NCBI GenBank assembly: GCA_017615325.1
Contig: JAGAAI010000048.1
Coordinates: 52,845 to 116,844, forward strand
DNA length: 64,000 bases
Direction of reading: 5' to 3'
Origin: Clostridiales bacterium
Lineage (GTDB): Bacteria; Bacillota; Clostridia; Saccharofermentanales; Saccharofermentanaceae
Made by a program: the position numbers and the translations under genes. Below, piece by piece: positions 6,937 through 15,995 of the stretch. The notes under the pieces are model-generated. The model made no database searches. It was given only the letters and a program-made list of their open reading frames with translations, and was not told the DNA's origin. Numbering within the stretch: position 1 is the first letter of the stretch; the number at the start of each line of letters is the position of its first letter.

Positions 6937-9075
6937 TCAGTGGAAAATTCCGTCATCTGTCATACCTGCAAATCTTTCATATACTTTGCGCACTTCCTCT
7001 TCTGCTGCAAGGAATGCTTCAACGCACTTGGGATCAAAATGATCTCCCGAACCTTCGACGATCAGTCCGATCGCCTGATCCATGGGAAGGGGCTCCTTGT
7101 AACTTCTTTTCGATACAAGGGCATCGAAGACATCAGCAACAGCCATTACCCTTGCAGACAGGGGTATCTTATCTCCTGCAAGGCCCTGAGGATAGCCCTT
7201 GCCGTTCCATTTCTCATGGTGGTACTGTGCAAGATTCCTGGCTTCGGAAAGATAGGAAGAATCAGGTACCGCTTCCATGGCCTGATCTATAATGTCCTTT
7301 CCATAGGTCGTGTGCTTTTTCATTATCTCATATTCTTCGTCAGTAAGCCTGCCGGGTTTGTTAAGGATCGAATCCGGGATCCTTATCTTGCCGACATCGT
7401 GAAGAGGAGAGGAATTGATGACGTCCGAGATGTAATCATCCGTGATGATATCAGGATAATAACCCCGCTCCCTTAAGCTCCTCAGGATGATACCGGAATA
7501 AGCTGCCGTCTTGCGGACGTGATCACCTGTCGTTTGATCACGGCTCTCGACCATGTCCGCAAGAACAAAGATAAGGGCATTCTGCATGCGGGATATCGTC
7601 TCAGTCTTATTCTGGATCTCGTCCACATATTCCAGGGAATCCTCTGATGTCTTAAGGAAAGAGCCATAAAGATGCTCTATCTCATCACCCGTCCCGATCT
7701 CAAGGTCACGGAGCTTGTCGATACTTTCCCTCCGGGCTTCCTCGGAATCGTAGGCAAAGGCTCCGGCTCTTAATGCCATGGAATTAAGGGGTAAGACGAC
7801 ATGGTATTCGACCAGCCAGAGCACTACGACCAGGATCACGATGAAGAAAGCCAGAAAAAGCGACATGAGACCTACAATAAAGCTCACTATATCGGCAGTG
7901 ATCCTCTTCATCGACACATCGGCTGCAGTGTAGCAGACACAGTTGCCGGAAGCATCATAAACGGGATGATAGGCGGAAAGAAGCCAGCCGAATGAACCGA
8001 CCGTCTCAACGGGGCTGGTCTCTTTTCCGGCAAGAAGATCCGGCAGGCGTTCCCTGATACCCTCATCGAAAGGAACGACATCTCCCGGAGCTGCCGCAGG
8101 GGTCTCCTCGGTATCAAGATCGAAGACCACATGGCTTCCGTCTTCTCTTATCCGGTAGATATAGATGTACTCGATATCCTCGGAACTTGCCATCAGGGTG
8201 TAAAGCTGCTTTTCGATACGAAGGTATTCTTCCGAAGATCTTCCCTTATCCATATATTCATCAACCTTCGCAGGATCGATGAGGCTCGCGGCTATTTCTG
8301 CGGTTCCTTCCGCGAGTTCGGTATGGTCTCTTATAGAATCCTCACGGAAAAGGACGGAACTTATGGATCCTGCAACAACGGCTACGACCGTGAATGACAC
8401 GACCAGAATGATCATGATCTTAGTCTTCAAAGACATTATCCTGATATCCTTGCGCCTTGCTTCTTTCGTCTCTTCTTTGGATAAAGGCCGCTGCATCCAG
8501 CCCTGGAACTTGAGCTTGCTGCAAATCTTCTCCGGAAGGAATCTTAAAGTTATCAGAGCTATCGCAACCGTTACGGTCTTATCCAAAAGATCCACCAGGA
8601 TATTTGCCGTAAGCTGGGCAAGAGGAACATTGGTAAGACCCATATCATAAAGCTTAGCGCTTAAGGCTTCAGTCTCCAGGGGGACTCCGTCAAGGCACCA
8701 GGGAAGGATTGTCCCCAGGCCCCCTCCTATAAGAGCAAGAGAGATAATAAAGAGTATTATCCCCCAGACTTTCTTAAGGTAAGCCCTGTCGGAGAACCAA
8801 GCCGCAACCACTGCGATCATGACATTGAGTACGGCATAGTACATTGAGGAATAATCGCCTATGGCTGCCAGACCGTTGGTCAGTAATCCGACTATCACGC
8901 CGGGAAGATAACCGCCCAGAACGGCAGCAAGTACAGTCCCTATCGTATCAAGATATAGCGGGAGTCCAAGATATATAGCAAGTTCCTTGAGAGCTACGTT
9001 GACTGCCACTCCCAAAAGGCAGAGGATCAGACCCCCGGTATAAGATCCTCTCTGCTTCCCCCTGACCATTGACAT
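6937..9075 (-). CDS. HD-GYP cyclic-di-GMP phosphodiesterase with multi-TM sensory N terminus
   Basis: A 712-residue membrane sensor. Residues 1-190 form a polytopic region resembling ECF-transporter S components (YLDTIGTVLAAVLGGYLPG). A further TM (about 215-240) precedes an extracytoplasmic segment of about 150 residues, then a second TM (about 395-425), a coiled linker and a C-terminal HD-GYP domain. Diagnostic residues are intact: HDVGKIRIPDSILNKPG, HHEKWNGKGYPQGL and RVMAVADVFDALVSKRSYK. Such domains hydrolyse c-di-GMP or related dinucleotides. The start ATG has GGAGG 9 bases upstream. It sits between a two-TM protein and mnmA in one transcript. Confidence 0.9.
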   Translation of the reverse strand: MSMVRGKQRGSYTGGLILCLLGVAVNVALKELAIYLGLPLYLDTIGTVLAAVLGGYLPGVIVGLLTNGLAAIGDYSSMYYAVLNVMIAVVAAWFSDRAYLKKVWGIILFIISLALIGGGLGTILPWCLDGVPLETEALSAKLYDMGLTNVPLAQLTANILVDLLDKTVTVAIALITLRFLPEKICSKLKFQGWMQRPLSKEETKEARRKDIRIMSLKTKIMIILVVSFTVVAVVAGSISSVLFREDSIRDHTELAEGTAEIAASLIDPAKVDEYMDKGRSSEEYLRIEKQLYTLMASSEDIEYIYIYRIREDGSHVVFDLDTEETPAAAPGDVVPFDEGIRERLPDLLAGKETSPVETVGSFGWLLSAYHPVYDASGNCVCYTAADVSMKRITADIVSFIVGLMSLFLAFFIVILVVVLWLVEYHVVLPLNSMALRAGAFAYDSEEARRESIDKLRDLEIGTGDEIEHLYGSFLKTSEDSLEYVDEIQNKTETISRMQNALIFVLADMVESRDQTTGDHVRKTAAYSGIILRSLRERGYYPDIITDDYISDVINSSPLHDVGKIRIPDSILNKPGRLTDEEYEIMKKHTTYGKDIIDQAMEAVPDSSYLSEARNLAQYHHEKWNGKGYPQGLAGDKIPLSARVMAVADVFDALVSKRSYKEPLPMDQAIGLIVEGSGDHFDPKCVEAFLAAEEEVRKVYERFAGMTDDGIFH

Positions 9076-9089
9076 CGCTTTATCCTCCG

Positions 9090-9800
9090 TTATCTGAAGA
9101 ACAGCTTTGCGACACTAAAGAACGGCGGTTCACCGCTGGGATCAGGACCTGCCGCCCTGAGTGTCTCACTCCTTAGATTCTGTATCCTGTTGTAGTTAAC
9201 ACGCATATCCCTGTAAAAGAGGTCTATAGCCTGCCTGAATTCGACTGCCCTTCCGGACTGAATTATCGAAGCCAGGCTCGAGATGATCCTGGGGTCGGTA
9301 AGTTCGGGTCCTAAGGGGCAAAAACCGTAATCCCTGTAGAGTTGCTTTAATCCCAAAGATAATCTGTTGGCCTCTTCCCTTATCTGCAGGATCCTATTCT
9401 TCCTCGTAACTTTCTTTATGATGAAGATCACGATAAGGGCATAGGACAGAAGAAATATTGCCCCCAATACCAGCAGGGTCGGCCAGACATCTTCATCCAC
9501 GCCGCTTAAGATATCCTCAAGATCTCGGATACGTTTCTTTATTCTGACACCGGCCAGTATCACCGAGAAAAGGATCCCTGTGGACAAGACATTTACGATG
9601 ATACCCCATATGAGGGGAGCAATGCTGGTCCTGGAATATTTAATGATGGTCTCTATCGATTTCTCATACTCTAAGAATAAAGGAAGTTTTGGGCCAAAAT
9701 GAGCATTGAGCCTCGCGCATTCTTCCAGGCTCTTCTGCCTCTCCTGCTCGGGATATCCCTGAGGGGCCCCGGCTGCCGGGTAATTACTGTTTATGCTCAT
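9090..9800 (-). CDS. Two-TM membrane protein of unknown function
   Basis: A 236-residue protein I do not recognise. It has a cytoplasmic-looking N terminus with Gly/Pro, two hydrophobic spans (about residues 80-102 and 122-145) separated by a short charged loop (RIKKRIRDLEDILSGVDED), and a C-terminal helical part. Its stop is 14 bases before the HD-GYP start, so it may be a partner of that sensor. GGAGGG lies about 12 bases before the ATG. Confidence 0.7.
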   Translation of the reverse strand: MSINSNYPAAGAPQGYPEQERQKSLEECARLNAHFGPKLPLFLEYEKSIETIIKYSRTSIAPLIWGIIVNVLSTGILFSVILAGVRIKKRIRDLEDILSGVDEDVWPTLLVLGAIFLLSYALIVIFIIKKVTRKNRILQIREEANRLSLGLKQLYRDYGFCPLGPELTDPRIISSLASIIQSGRAVEFRQAIDLFYRDMRVNYNRIQNLRSETLRAAGPDPSGEPPFFSVAKLFFR

Positions 9801-9875
9801 CTTACAAGACCACCCTCCAAATACTAGAATAATTGTAAACTGTCAGGGGCGATATTAAAAGATTTTTTTATGTCT

Positions 9876-10805
9876 TTACTCGTCGAAAAGGACCGTTGAG
9901 AAATACCTCTCAGCCGTGTCCGGAAGAACGGTTACGACTCTCTTCCCGCTTCCCAGTCTCTGGGCAAGTTTCAGGGCTGCGGCAACATTGGTCCCGGATG
10001 AGATACCGCACATAAGACCTTCTTCACGGGCAAGCCTCTTCGCAGTATCAACTGCTTCCTCATCGGTAACGACGTATATGTCATCGTAGATCTCGCGGTT
10101 CAGTATGTCGGGAATGATGCCGTCGCCTATACCCATCTGCATGTGGGTCCCTATGGTTCCGCCTGCCAGGATCGCTGCATTCTCGGGTTCTACCGCCCAT
10201 ATGACCATGTCAGGATTCTTCTCCTTCAACACTTCACCGATACCGGTCAAGGTTCCGCCCGTACCTATCCCGCTGCAGAAGCCGTCGATGGGACCTCCTG
10301 CCTGTTCCATTATCTCAAGTACAGTAGCCTTCTTATGAGCAAGCACATTGTTGATGTTCGCAAACTGCTGGGGAACGAATACCTTGGGATTAGACTTCTG
10401 CATGTTAAGGGCTGTCGCAAGACACTCTTCTATGCATTTGCCTATGTCACCGGAATCGTGGATCAGCCTTACCTGGGCTCCGTAATGACGGACGATCTTG
10501 CGCCTCTCCTCACTTACGGAATCCGGCATGATTATTATCGTTCTGTAACCTAAGACTGCGCCTACCAGGGCAAGGCCTATACCCTGATTGCCCGATGTAG
10601 GTTCGACTATTATGCTATCCTTATCGATAAGGCCCTCTTCTTCAGCGGCTCTTATCATGTTGAGAGCCGTTCTCGTCTTTATGGAACCTCCGACATTAAG
10701 AGCCTCGAACTTTACGAGGACTTCTGCACTGCCCGGTGCGGGCATCCTGTTGAGTCTTACGAGAGGCGTGTTGCCCACAGCCTCCAAGATGTTGTTGTAT
10801 GCCAT
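9876..10805 (-). CDS. cysK: Cysteine synthase (O-acetylserine sulfhydrylase)
   Basis: A 309-residue PLP enzyme forming cysteine from O-acetylserine and sulfide. The PLP lysine lies in NVGGSIKTR (K43). The substrate loop reads EPTSGNQGIGLA (residues 68-79) where most CysK enzymes have SGNTG, and K43's context differs from the usual NPGGSVKDR. The phosphate loop GIGTGGTLTG and C-terminal SSGTNVAAAL are standard. The variant loops suggest a divergent subgroup, and alternative acceptor or donor substrates cannot be excluded. GGAGAATATCT precedes the ATG. It is divergent from the VanZ gene. Confidence 0.9.
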   Translation of the reverse strand: MAYNNILEAVGNTPLVRLNRMPAPGSAEVLVKFEALNVGGSIKTRTALNMIRAAEEEGLIDKDSIIVEPTSGNQGIGLALVGAVLGYRTIIIMPDSVSEERRKIVRHYGAQVRLIHDSGDIGKCIEECLATALNMQKSNPKVFVPQQFANINNVLAHKKATVLEIMEQAGGPIDGFCSGIGTGGTLTGIGEVLKEKNPDMVIWAVEPENAAILAGGTIGTHMQMGIGDGIIPDILNREIYDDIYVVTDEEAVDTAKRLAREEGLMCGISSGTNVAAALKLAQRLGSGKRVVTVLPDTAERYFSTVLFDE

Positions 10806-10896
10806 AGATATTCTCCATTCAAATATGCCTCATGTATTCTACATCATTCGGAAGAGAATATGTTACACTTATCGATATTTATTTTCGGGAAGGAGA

Positions 10897-11616
10897 ATGA
10901 CATTGGGTCTGGCAGGTAAGATCTACAGCAACTTAACGCCATCAGTCGTGATAATCTGCATTCTGGTATTAGCGGCGCTTCTTGTGACCGTTATACTCGC
11001 AAGGCTGTCCGTTCTGGATAAAAGGTTCAGGTGGGCAGTATTGGCGGTCTTCATCGTTTATCTGGGAGGGTTTCTCTATGTCACTCTTCTTTCGAGGGAG
11101 CCTTCCAGTTATTCGACTGTCGTCCTCTCCCCTTTTGCGGGATATAAACAGTCATTGCGATTCAATCCGGGCTTTATTGATTTCTTAAGGCTCATCTACC
11201 ACAAGCAGTTCATGGAATCCATCAACACGATCGAGATCATCTCGGTAAAGCGCCTTGAGGAGAATCTTCTGAACATCCTCCTCTTTGTGCCATTAGGCTT
11301 TCTTCTTCCCACTATGGCAAAGTTCTTCCGTAAGTTCATCGTCGTAGTATTCTTCGGCTTTATGGCATCCCTTGCTATCGAGACTATCCAGTTCTTTACA
11401 TCCCTCGGGATCTTTGACATAGACGATCTTCTCAACAACACGATAGGCGCCTACATAGGCTATATCCTCTTTTTCTTCTGCATCAAGTATTTCGTGCGCG
11501 ACAGGAAAGTCAAAGCCCGTCAGGACCCAAAAGAAAATACCATTCCCCAGAACGATCTTTGGGACGATATAGTAATGCCCGAACACGTCGGACGCAAGGT
11601 TCACCAGAGATATTAA
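10897..11616 (+). CDS. VanZ-family membrane protein
   Basis: A protein of about 239 residues with an N-terminal TM pair and a VanZ-like region. The diagnostic part is ENLLNILLFVPLGFLLP followed by a TM, then SLAIETIQFFTSLGIFDIDDLLNNTIGAYIGY. VanZ-like proteins occur beside glycopeptide-resistance and envelope genes; most free-standing members have no proven function. Start choice is uncertain: AGGAG ends only 1 base before the ATG at 10897 but 7 bases before an in-frame TTG at 10903, so TTG may be the real start. It is the only plus-strand gene between 1 and 28 kb and ends 3 bases from a convergent neighbour. Confidence 0.85.
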   Translation: MTLGLAGKIYSNLTPSVVIICILVLAALLVTVILARLSVLDKRFRWAVLAVFIVYLGGFLYVTLLSREPSSYSTVVLSPFAGYKQSLRFNPGFIDFLRLIYHKQFMESINTIEIISVKRLEENLLNILLFVPLGFLLPTMAKFFRKFIVVVFFGFMASLAIETIQFFTSLGIFDIDDLLNNTIGAYIGYILFFFCIKYFVRDRKVKARQDPKENTIPQNDLWDDIVMPEHVGRKVHQRY

Positions 11617-11619
11617 GTC

Positions 11620-12639
11620 TTAGTTTACGAGTTCTTCCATCCTCGTTGCATAACACCAGGTTCCGCCCGTAAGATTTCCGAAAATATACTTAGAGGAAGC
11701 TGACTCACACATCGTATACATCTTACCGCCAACAAATTCGATCTCTTCAGACATCGGAGCGATCTTGACGTCCTTGATCTTCGATGCGCTGTCTAAAGCA
11801 TAGAGAGGAACACCTTCGAAATCGCCTAAACTCTCAAGCTTTTCACTGTTGTAGACACCTATGGTGGAGAATGCGAGCGCATAGGATCCTGATGTGTATA
11901 TCCTGCCATCCCTCCAAGCCATACCCTGTGTAAGATCAGGGAGAGCATAAACTGTGACAGGAGTCGTCTCAAGACCATATTGAGCATCAGGGGAATCCGA
12001 GAAACGGTACTCAAATGCCACAGCCTGCAAATAGTCACCCGAAGGCGTCGTAAACTTGTGGGTCTTAGGAGTCTGATAGTTGGGATCGCGGTAGAATTCT
12101 CCTGCTATGAGCTTACCGTCATGGACGGTCGTAAATGCAACCTGTATAGATTCATCTCCCAGGGAAAGGTCAAAGGTTCCAAGGCAGGGGATCTCCTTGC
12201 CGTCTTCGGCCGTAATAACCTCTTTTTTGTCGTAAACATAAAGGCTGCTGTTCTCGCCGCTTGCAATATAAACATAATTGCCGTATGCCGAAAGTCCGCC
12301 CGCGTGAACAACAAGGGCTTCACCGAATTCATTAAGAAGCTTTACACGGCCTCTCTCGCTCCCGGTCTCACCTTCGACACGCCAGATGTATGTGGCAGTT
12401 CCGTCCTTCTGATAACCTGTCACGAGGAAGACCTTGTTATCCTCATCCCAGGACAGGCCCTGGGGAACGAGTCCCGCAGAAAGTCCGGGGATCTTAAAGG
12501 CCTTGTCTGAAGCTTTATAGTAAGAACTGACGGGGACCCTGAAATAAATCCTTGCACCCAATACAACAAGAGCCAGGAATACGGCTATTCCTATCAGGAT
12601 CTTAACTATTACAGGTAGTTTTTTCCCGGACTTTGACAT
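11620..12639 (-). CDS. Membrane-anchored extracytoplasmic protein, possible beta-propeller
   Basis: A 339-residue protein with a short basic N terminus and one TM anchor (about residues 9-29), the rest predicted outside. It contains several strand-turn segments (LVPQGLSWDEDNKVFLVTGY, YGNYVYIASGENSSLYVYDK, LTQGMAWRDGRIYTSGSYAL) that recur at propeller-blade-like spacing. I recognise no named family. GGAGG precedes the ATG. It lies 21 bases downstream of the cellulase gene and probably shares its transcript. Confidence 0.7.
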   Translation of the reverse strand: MSKSGKKLPVIVKILIGIAVFLALVVLGARIYFRVPVSSYYKASDKAFKIPGLSAGLVPQGLSWDEDNKVFLVTGYQKDGTATYIWRVEGETGSERGRVKLLNEFGEALVVHAGGLSAYGNYVYIASGENSSLYVYDKKEVITAEDGKEIPCLGTFDLSLGDESIQVAFTTVHDGKLIAGEFYRDPNYQTPKTHKFTTPSGDYLQAVAFEYRFSDSPDAQYGLETTPVTVYALPDLTQGMAWRDGRIYTSGSYALAFSTIGVYNSEKLESLGDFEGVPLYALDSASKIKDVKIAPMSEEIEFVGGKMYTMCESASSKYIFGNLTGGTWCYATRMEELVN

Positions 12640-12660
12640 CTTTATATCCTCCTTATCCCC

Positions 12661-15300
12661 TTAGGGCTCACTGCCCCAAATGTTCGTTCCGTTGCTTTCT
12701 ATCACAATGTTGCCGTCACCTGCAAGTGAGAAACTTGCAGCTGAATTCATGTTCTGCCAATCCGAATAGTGGATAGAGAAATTGATAGTTATTGTTCCAC
12801 CCTTATCTATCGTGCCTGAATCAGGTACTGACATCGTAAGGATCTTGTTGCAGGATGAGGTCTTGTTAGCAGGATCGGAGAAAGCTCCCGTCACGCCGTT
12901 TACCCCGTTATATGCACCGTCGGACTGGAGCATGCCGGAATAGTAGCAGTCAAACACGGGCGTCTTTCCGCCGTCGCAGATGAAGAAGTACTTAACCTTC
13001 AAATATCCGACGGAGATCTTCTCATTACCGGTGTTCTTTATCTCCATGGAACCCGAGATGCTGTTGCCGGACTTGCTGTCGTACTTCATCGTGACCTTCA
13101 CCTTATCGGAGGCCTTGCCTGTCGCAGCAGTAGCCTGTGTTCCTGATGTGGCAGCCGTTGCAGCCGTTGCATCAGTCGTATCCGAAGGAGCAGTACCGTC
13201 GGTTACGGGCGTCTGATCTTTTCCGTCAGCAGAAGGCTCACTGCCCCATACGAGCTTGCCGTTATCGTAGAGGCAGATCCCGTTGCCGGCAAGACCCTTA
13301 TAAGAAGGATCGTTACTGTTATCCCAGGGTCCTTCCGGATTTCTCATCCTTACCTGGATCTCAGACTTATAGTGTTCCTGACCGCCGGGATAAAGGTTGC
13401 CGTCGTCGAAGACAACTGACAGGTAGTAAAGGTTCTTATCCTTGTTACATGCCTTGATGCCGTCGACGTGTCCGCTCTGCATGTAGTTGGAATTGACTTC
13501 CAGATCTGTGGCTTTCCTGCCACCCTTAACGACTTCGCTTAAGTCAAGATAATAGCGGAGTTCAAGGGATTGGGACTTTCTTGCAGGCCAGGCTGTCTTG
13601 TTATATACGAGAGCCTTGATCTCTATGAAATCCTGGCCGTCGACATTGACGGCCCCTTCGACTGAATACTCGTCACCGACAGGTTCTACAGCACCGAAAT
13701 CCTTTATCGTCTCGCCATGGTATTTGCCGTACATCTTGGCCAAGATCCCGGTAAAACCCGCATTGTAGTCACAGGCAACCTCGTTAGCGGTGTAATCAGA
13801 TACCGTATCGTTATAGTTGTCACTTGCATCAGGACCTCCGACCAGGGCGCCATAGAGGGTATGGCGGTGGGAAGAAGGTTCGTTCATGTTGTTGGAATAA
13901 GATCCCTGGGCAGTCCTGTGATGAGGATGCTCGGGTGCATTCTCTCCGAATCCGACTACAAAAGACCTGCCGGATGAACCCAATGCATAGTTGATCTGGC
14001 TCTCGGCAAATTTCCAGTAATCAGCGCTCTTAGCTGAAGGACACTTATCGCTGTCTGCATATACGGAAGCCACAAAAGCAGTGGTCGTCGCATACCTTAA
14101 AGATCCCCATGTATCAAGCCATGCGAGACCCTTGGGGGAATATGTGATGCCCTTTAACCAGAAATCCAGGTGCTCTTCGACTGCATCTGTATAAGTCTTC
14201 TCACCCGTGATCTTTGCCAGGAGAACAGCCGCGCCGATATGGACGTCATCCCAGCACATGGACCAGTTGTAGTCGTGCCCTGCCTGGGAATAACAGCTCT
14301 TGGCATTATCAAGATAAGCCTTGTCTCCCGTTGCCATGTAGAGCCAGGCTCCCGCCCAGGATAACTCATCGTAGAATCCGCTCCACGAATTATAAAAACC
14401 GTTTGCTGCTGTGTAGCCCGAATCAGACTTCGTCTCATCGGCAAACTTATAAAGGCTCTTCGCATGCTTTAAGCATTCGTCGGCATAATTCTTGTCGGTC
14501 TTCGCGAAAACGACTGATGCCGCAGCCAATGCAGCTGCAGCTTCGCCCGCAACGGCAGAGCCCGGGTTGTCCCTGGTTACTTTATAGGAAGGTCTTTGCA
14601 TGCTCATCGCTTCGGCAGGACCCCACCAGGAGTGATCGGCTCCGCCGTCACCAACCTGATAGTAGTAGGTATTGTCGTCGGGGTGGCACTTCATAAGGTA
14701 GTCCGTGACCCACTTAATGTCATCTCTTATATATTCCAGCTGTCCCGCTTCCTTATATGCATCTTCGGATTCGGTGACAGACCATGCGAGCATGGCGGCA
14801 GAATATGCCATCGGAAGATTGAACTTAACATGATCCCCTGCGTCGTACCAGCCGCCCGTAAGATCGATGCCGTTGTCTGACCCGTCAGACATTGCGCTGT
14901 CTCCCCTCCAGTTGCATCTTGTATCATCGGGAAGATCTCCGGATCTTTGAAGTTCGTAGAAGAGGAGGGACTTCTGGAGGGCTTCCCCATAGTTAAAGGC
15001 TCCCGTACCCTTGACTCCCTCGTATCCTGAGCCTTTCTCGGAAAGGCCTTCGTAACTGACGGCTGAACCTGACTCATCGCTTGCGGAAGCAACCGTATCA
15101 TCCGATGTCCCGGCCGTCCCTGCGGAAGAAGGGGATGTCTCTGTTGCGCCTTCTGTCTCATCAGTCGTCACATCGAGTGAGATCCCGTCACCCGTATAAG
15201 ATGTCTCTTCTGAACCTGAAGGTTGGGGGGGATTAGTCAGCGAACAGCCTGAAAGCAGTGAAATACAAAGAATGGAAGCCAATATCTTAGGGTGTTTCAT
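12661..15300 (-). CDS. Lipid-anchored GH9 cellulase with two CBM3-like modules
   Basis: About 879 residues. The N terminus MKHPKILASILCISLLSGC is a lipoprotein signal with the lipobox Cys at residue 19, then a Ser/Thr/Glu linker. The GH9 catalytic domain spans about 95-545: GGWYDAGDHVKF carries the catalytic Asp pair, HPHHRTAQGS the conserved His, and NEVACDYNAGF the proton-donor Glu. A CBM3c-like module follows directly (about 550-680), then an Ala/Thr linker and a second CBM3 ending in WGSEP. This is the GH9-CBM3c layout of processive endoglucanases. No dockerin is seen, so it is cell-surface bound and not cellulosomal. The frame extends to TTG 15321, but GAGG six bases before the ATG at 15300 sets the start. 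Confidence 0.92.
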   Translation of the reverse strand: MKHPKILASILCISLLSGCSLTNPPQPSGSEETSYTGDGISLDVTTDETEGATETSPSSAGTAGTSDDTVASASDESGSAVSYEGLSEKGSGYEGVKGTGAFNYGEALQKSLLFYELQRSGDLPDDTRCNWRGDSAMSDGSDNGIDLTGGWYDAGDHVKFNLPMAYSAAMLAWSVTESEDAYKEAGQLEYIRDDIKWVTDYLMKCHPDDNTYYYQVGDGGADHSWWGPAEAMSMQRPSYKVTRDNPGSAVAGEAAAALAAASVVFAKTDKNYADECLKHAKSLYKFADETKSDSGYTAANGFYNSWSGFYDELSWAGAWLYMATGDKAYLDNAKSCYSQAGHDYNWSMCWDDVHIGAAVLLAKITGEKTYTDAVEEHLDFWLKGITYSPKGLAWLDTWGSLRYATTTAFVASVYADSDKCPSAKSADYWKFAESQINYALGSSGRSFVVGFGENAPEHPHHRTAQGSYSNNMNEPSSHRHTLYGALVGGPDASDNYNDTVSDYTANEVACDYNAGFTGILAKMYGKYHGETIKDFGAVEPVGDEYSVEGAVNVDGQDFIEIKALVYNKTAWPARKSQSLELRYYLDLSEVVKGGRKATDLEVNSNYMQSGHVDGIKACNKDKNLYYLSVVFDDGNLYPGGQEHYKSEIQVRMRNPEGPWDNSNDPSYKGLAGNGICLYDNGKLVWGSEPSADGKDQTPVTDGTAPSDTTDATAATAATSGTQATAATGKASDKVKVTMKYDSKSGNSISGSMEIKNTGNEKISVGYLKVKYFFICDGGKTPVFDCYYSGMLQSDGAYNGVNGVTGAFSDPANKTSSCNKILTMSVPDSGTIDKGGTITINFSIHYSDWQNMNSAASFSLAGDGNIVIESNGTNIWGSEP

Positions 15301-15340
15301 CTTAAACCTCATAGCCGCCAAAAGAGCGGAAAATCAATAT

Positions 15341-15357
15341 TTGTAACAGTGTTACAG
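15341..15357. promoter_or_regulatory. Palindrome upstream of the cellulase gene
   Basis: A perfect dyad reading TGTAACA-G-TGTTACA on the plus strand overlaps the stop codon of the SGNH gene and lies about 40 bases upstream of the cellulase ATG. It could be an operator or chance; no promoter hexamers are obvious beside it. Confidence 0.3.
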
Positions 15358-15990
15358 TGTTTCTATCTTATCCCAGACCGCCTTGGCAAGGGCTTTGTGA
15401 CCGTCTTCGGTCATGTGGAGAGAGTCAATGTCGGATGCCTTAACAAACTGTCCCGCATCGAGGAATTCCGTGCCGCACCTGTCGGCAACATAAGAGTACC
15501 ATTGGGCAAGGAGCTTGGACTGTTCAACACTGTATTCGTTAAAGAAAGGCGCAAAATCCGTCGAAAGAACATTATCTCCCAGCGGCGGCGGCGCTACTAT
15601 AAGGATCTTTGTATCCGGGGTCTGGTTATAGAACTTAAGGTGAGCGGTCATCTTCTCGATCATGGTCATAAGAGACCCTGCGATATCGGGCGCCGGCAGT
15701 GAGAACTTCCTCTTAAGGTCGTTGGATCCCAGCATTATCACGATAATATCCAGAGGCTTATGCGACTCGATCATGGGAAGGCAATAGTCGAGGCCCCTCT
15801 TGGTCCCCCATTCCCAGGGGTCCTCAAGTGCTATGGTCCTGCCGTTCTGGCCTTCTTCCACTATCTCATAATTCGGTCCTGCAAGTTCTGCCAATACGCG
15901 GGGCCAGCGGCCCTCGAAGCGCATGCCTGTTGCGGGATCGTATCCCCATGTATTGGAATCTCCGAAGCAAAGGATCCTCTTCTTAGCCAT
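15352..15990 (-). CDS. SGNH/GDSL hydrolase (acyl or acetyl esterase)
   Basis: A protein of about 212 residues. The nucleophile block I is ILCFGDSNTWGYDP near the N terminus, block III is IVIMLGSNDLK, and block V is DSLHMTEDGHKALA with the Asp/His pair. Members of this arylesterase-like group deacylate sugars or small esters. No signal peptide is present. A GTG at 15999 overlaps the upstream stop (GTGA), but GGGGTG six bases before the ATG at 15990 makes the ATG more likely. Adjacency to the GH9 cellulase suggests intracellular processing of acylated sugars, which is an inference. Confidence 0.88.
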   Translation of the reverse strand: MAKKRILCFGDSNTWGYDPATGMRFEGRWPRVLAELAGPNYEIVEEGQNGRTIALEDPWEWGTKRGLDYCLPMIESHKPLDIIVIMLGSNDLKRKFSLPAPDIAGSLMTMIEKMTAHLKFYNQTPDTKILIVAPPPLGDNVLSTDFAPFFNEYSVEQSKLLAQWYSYVADRCGTEFLDAGQFVKASDIDSLHMTEDGHKALAKAVWDKIETL

Positions 15991-15995
15991 AGCTG

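Noticed and set aside
6181..7476. A 431-codon plus-strand open frame opposite mnmA and the HD-GYP gene
   Set aside because: Both minus-strand genes are strongly conserved families with full motifs; the plus frame has no ribosome site, no recognisable domain and looks like an antisense shadow.
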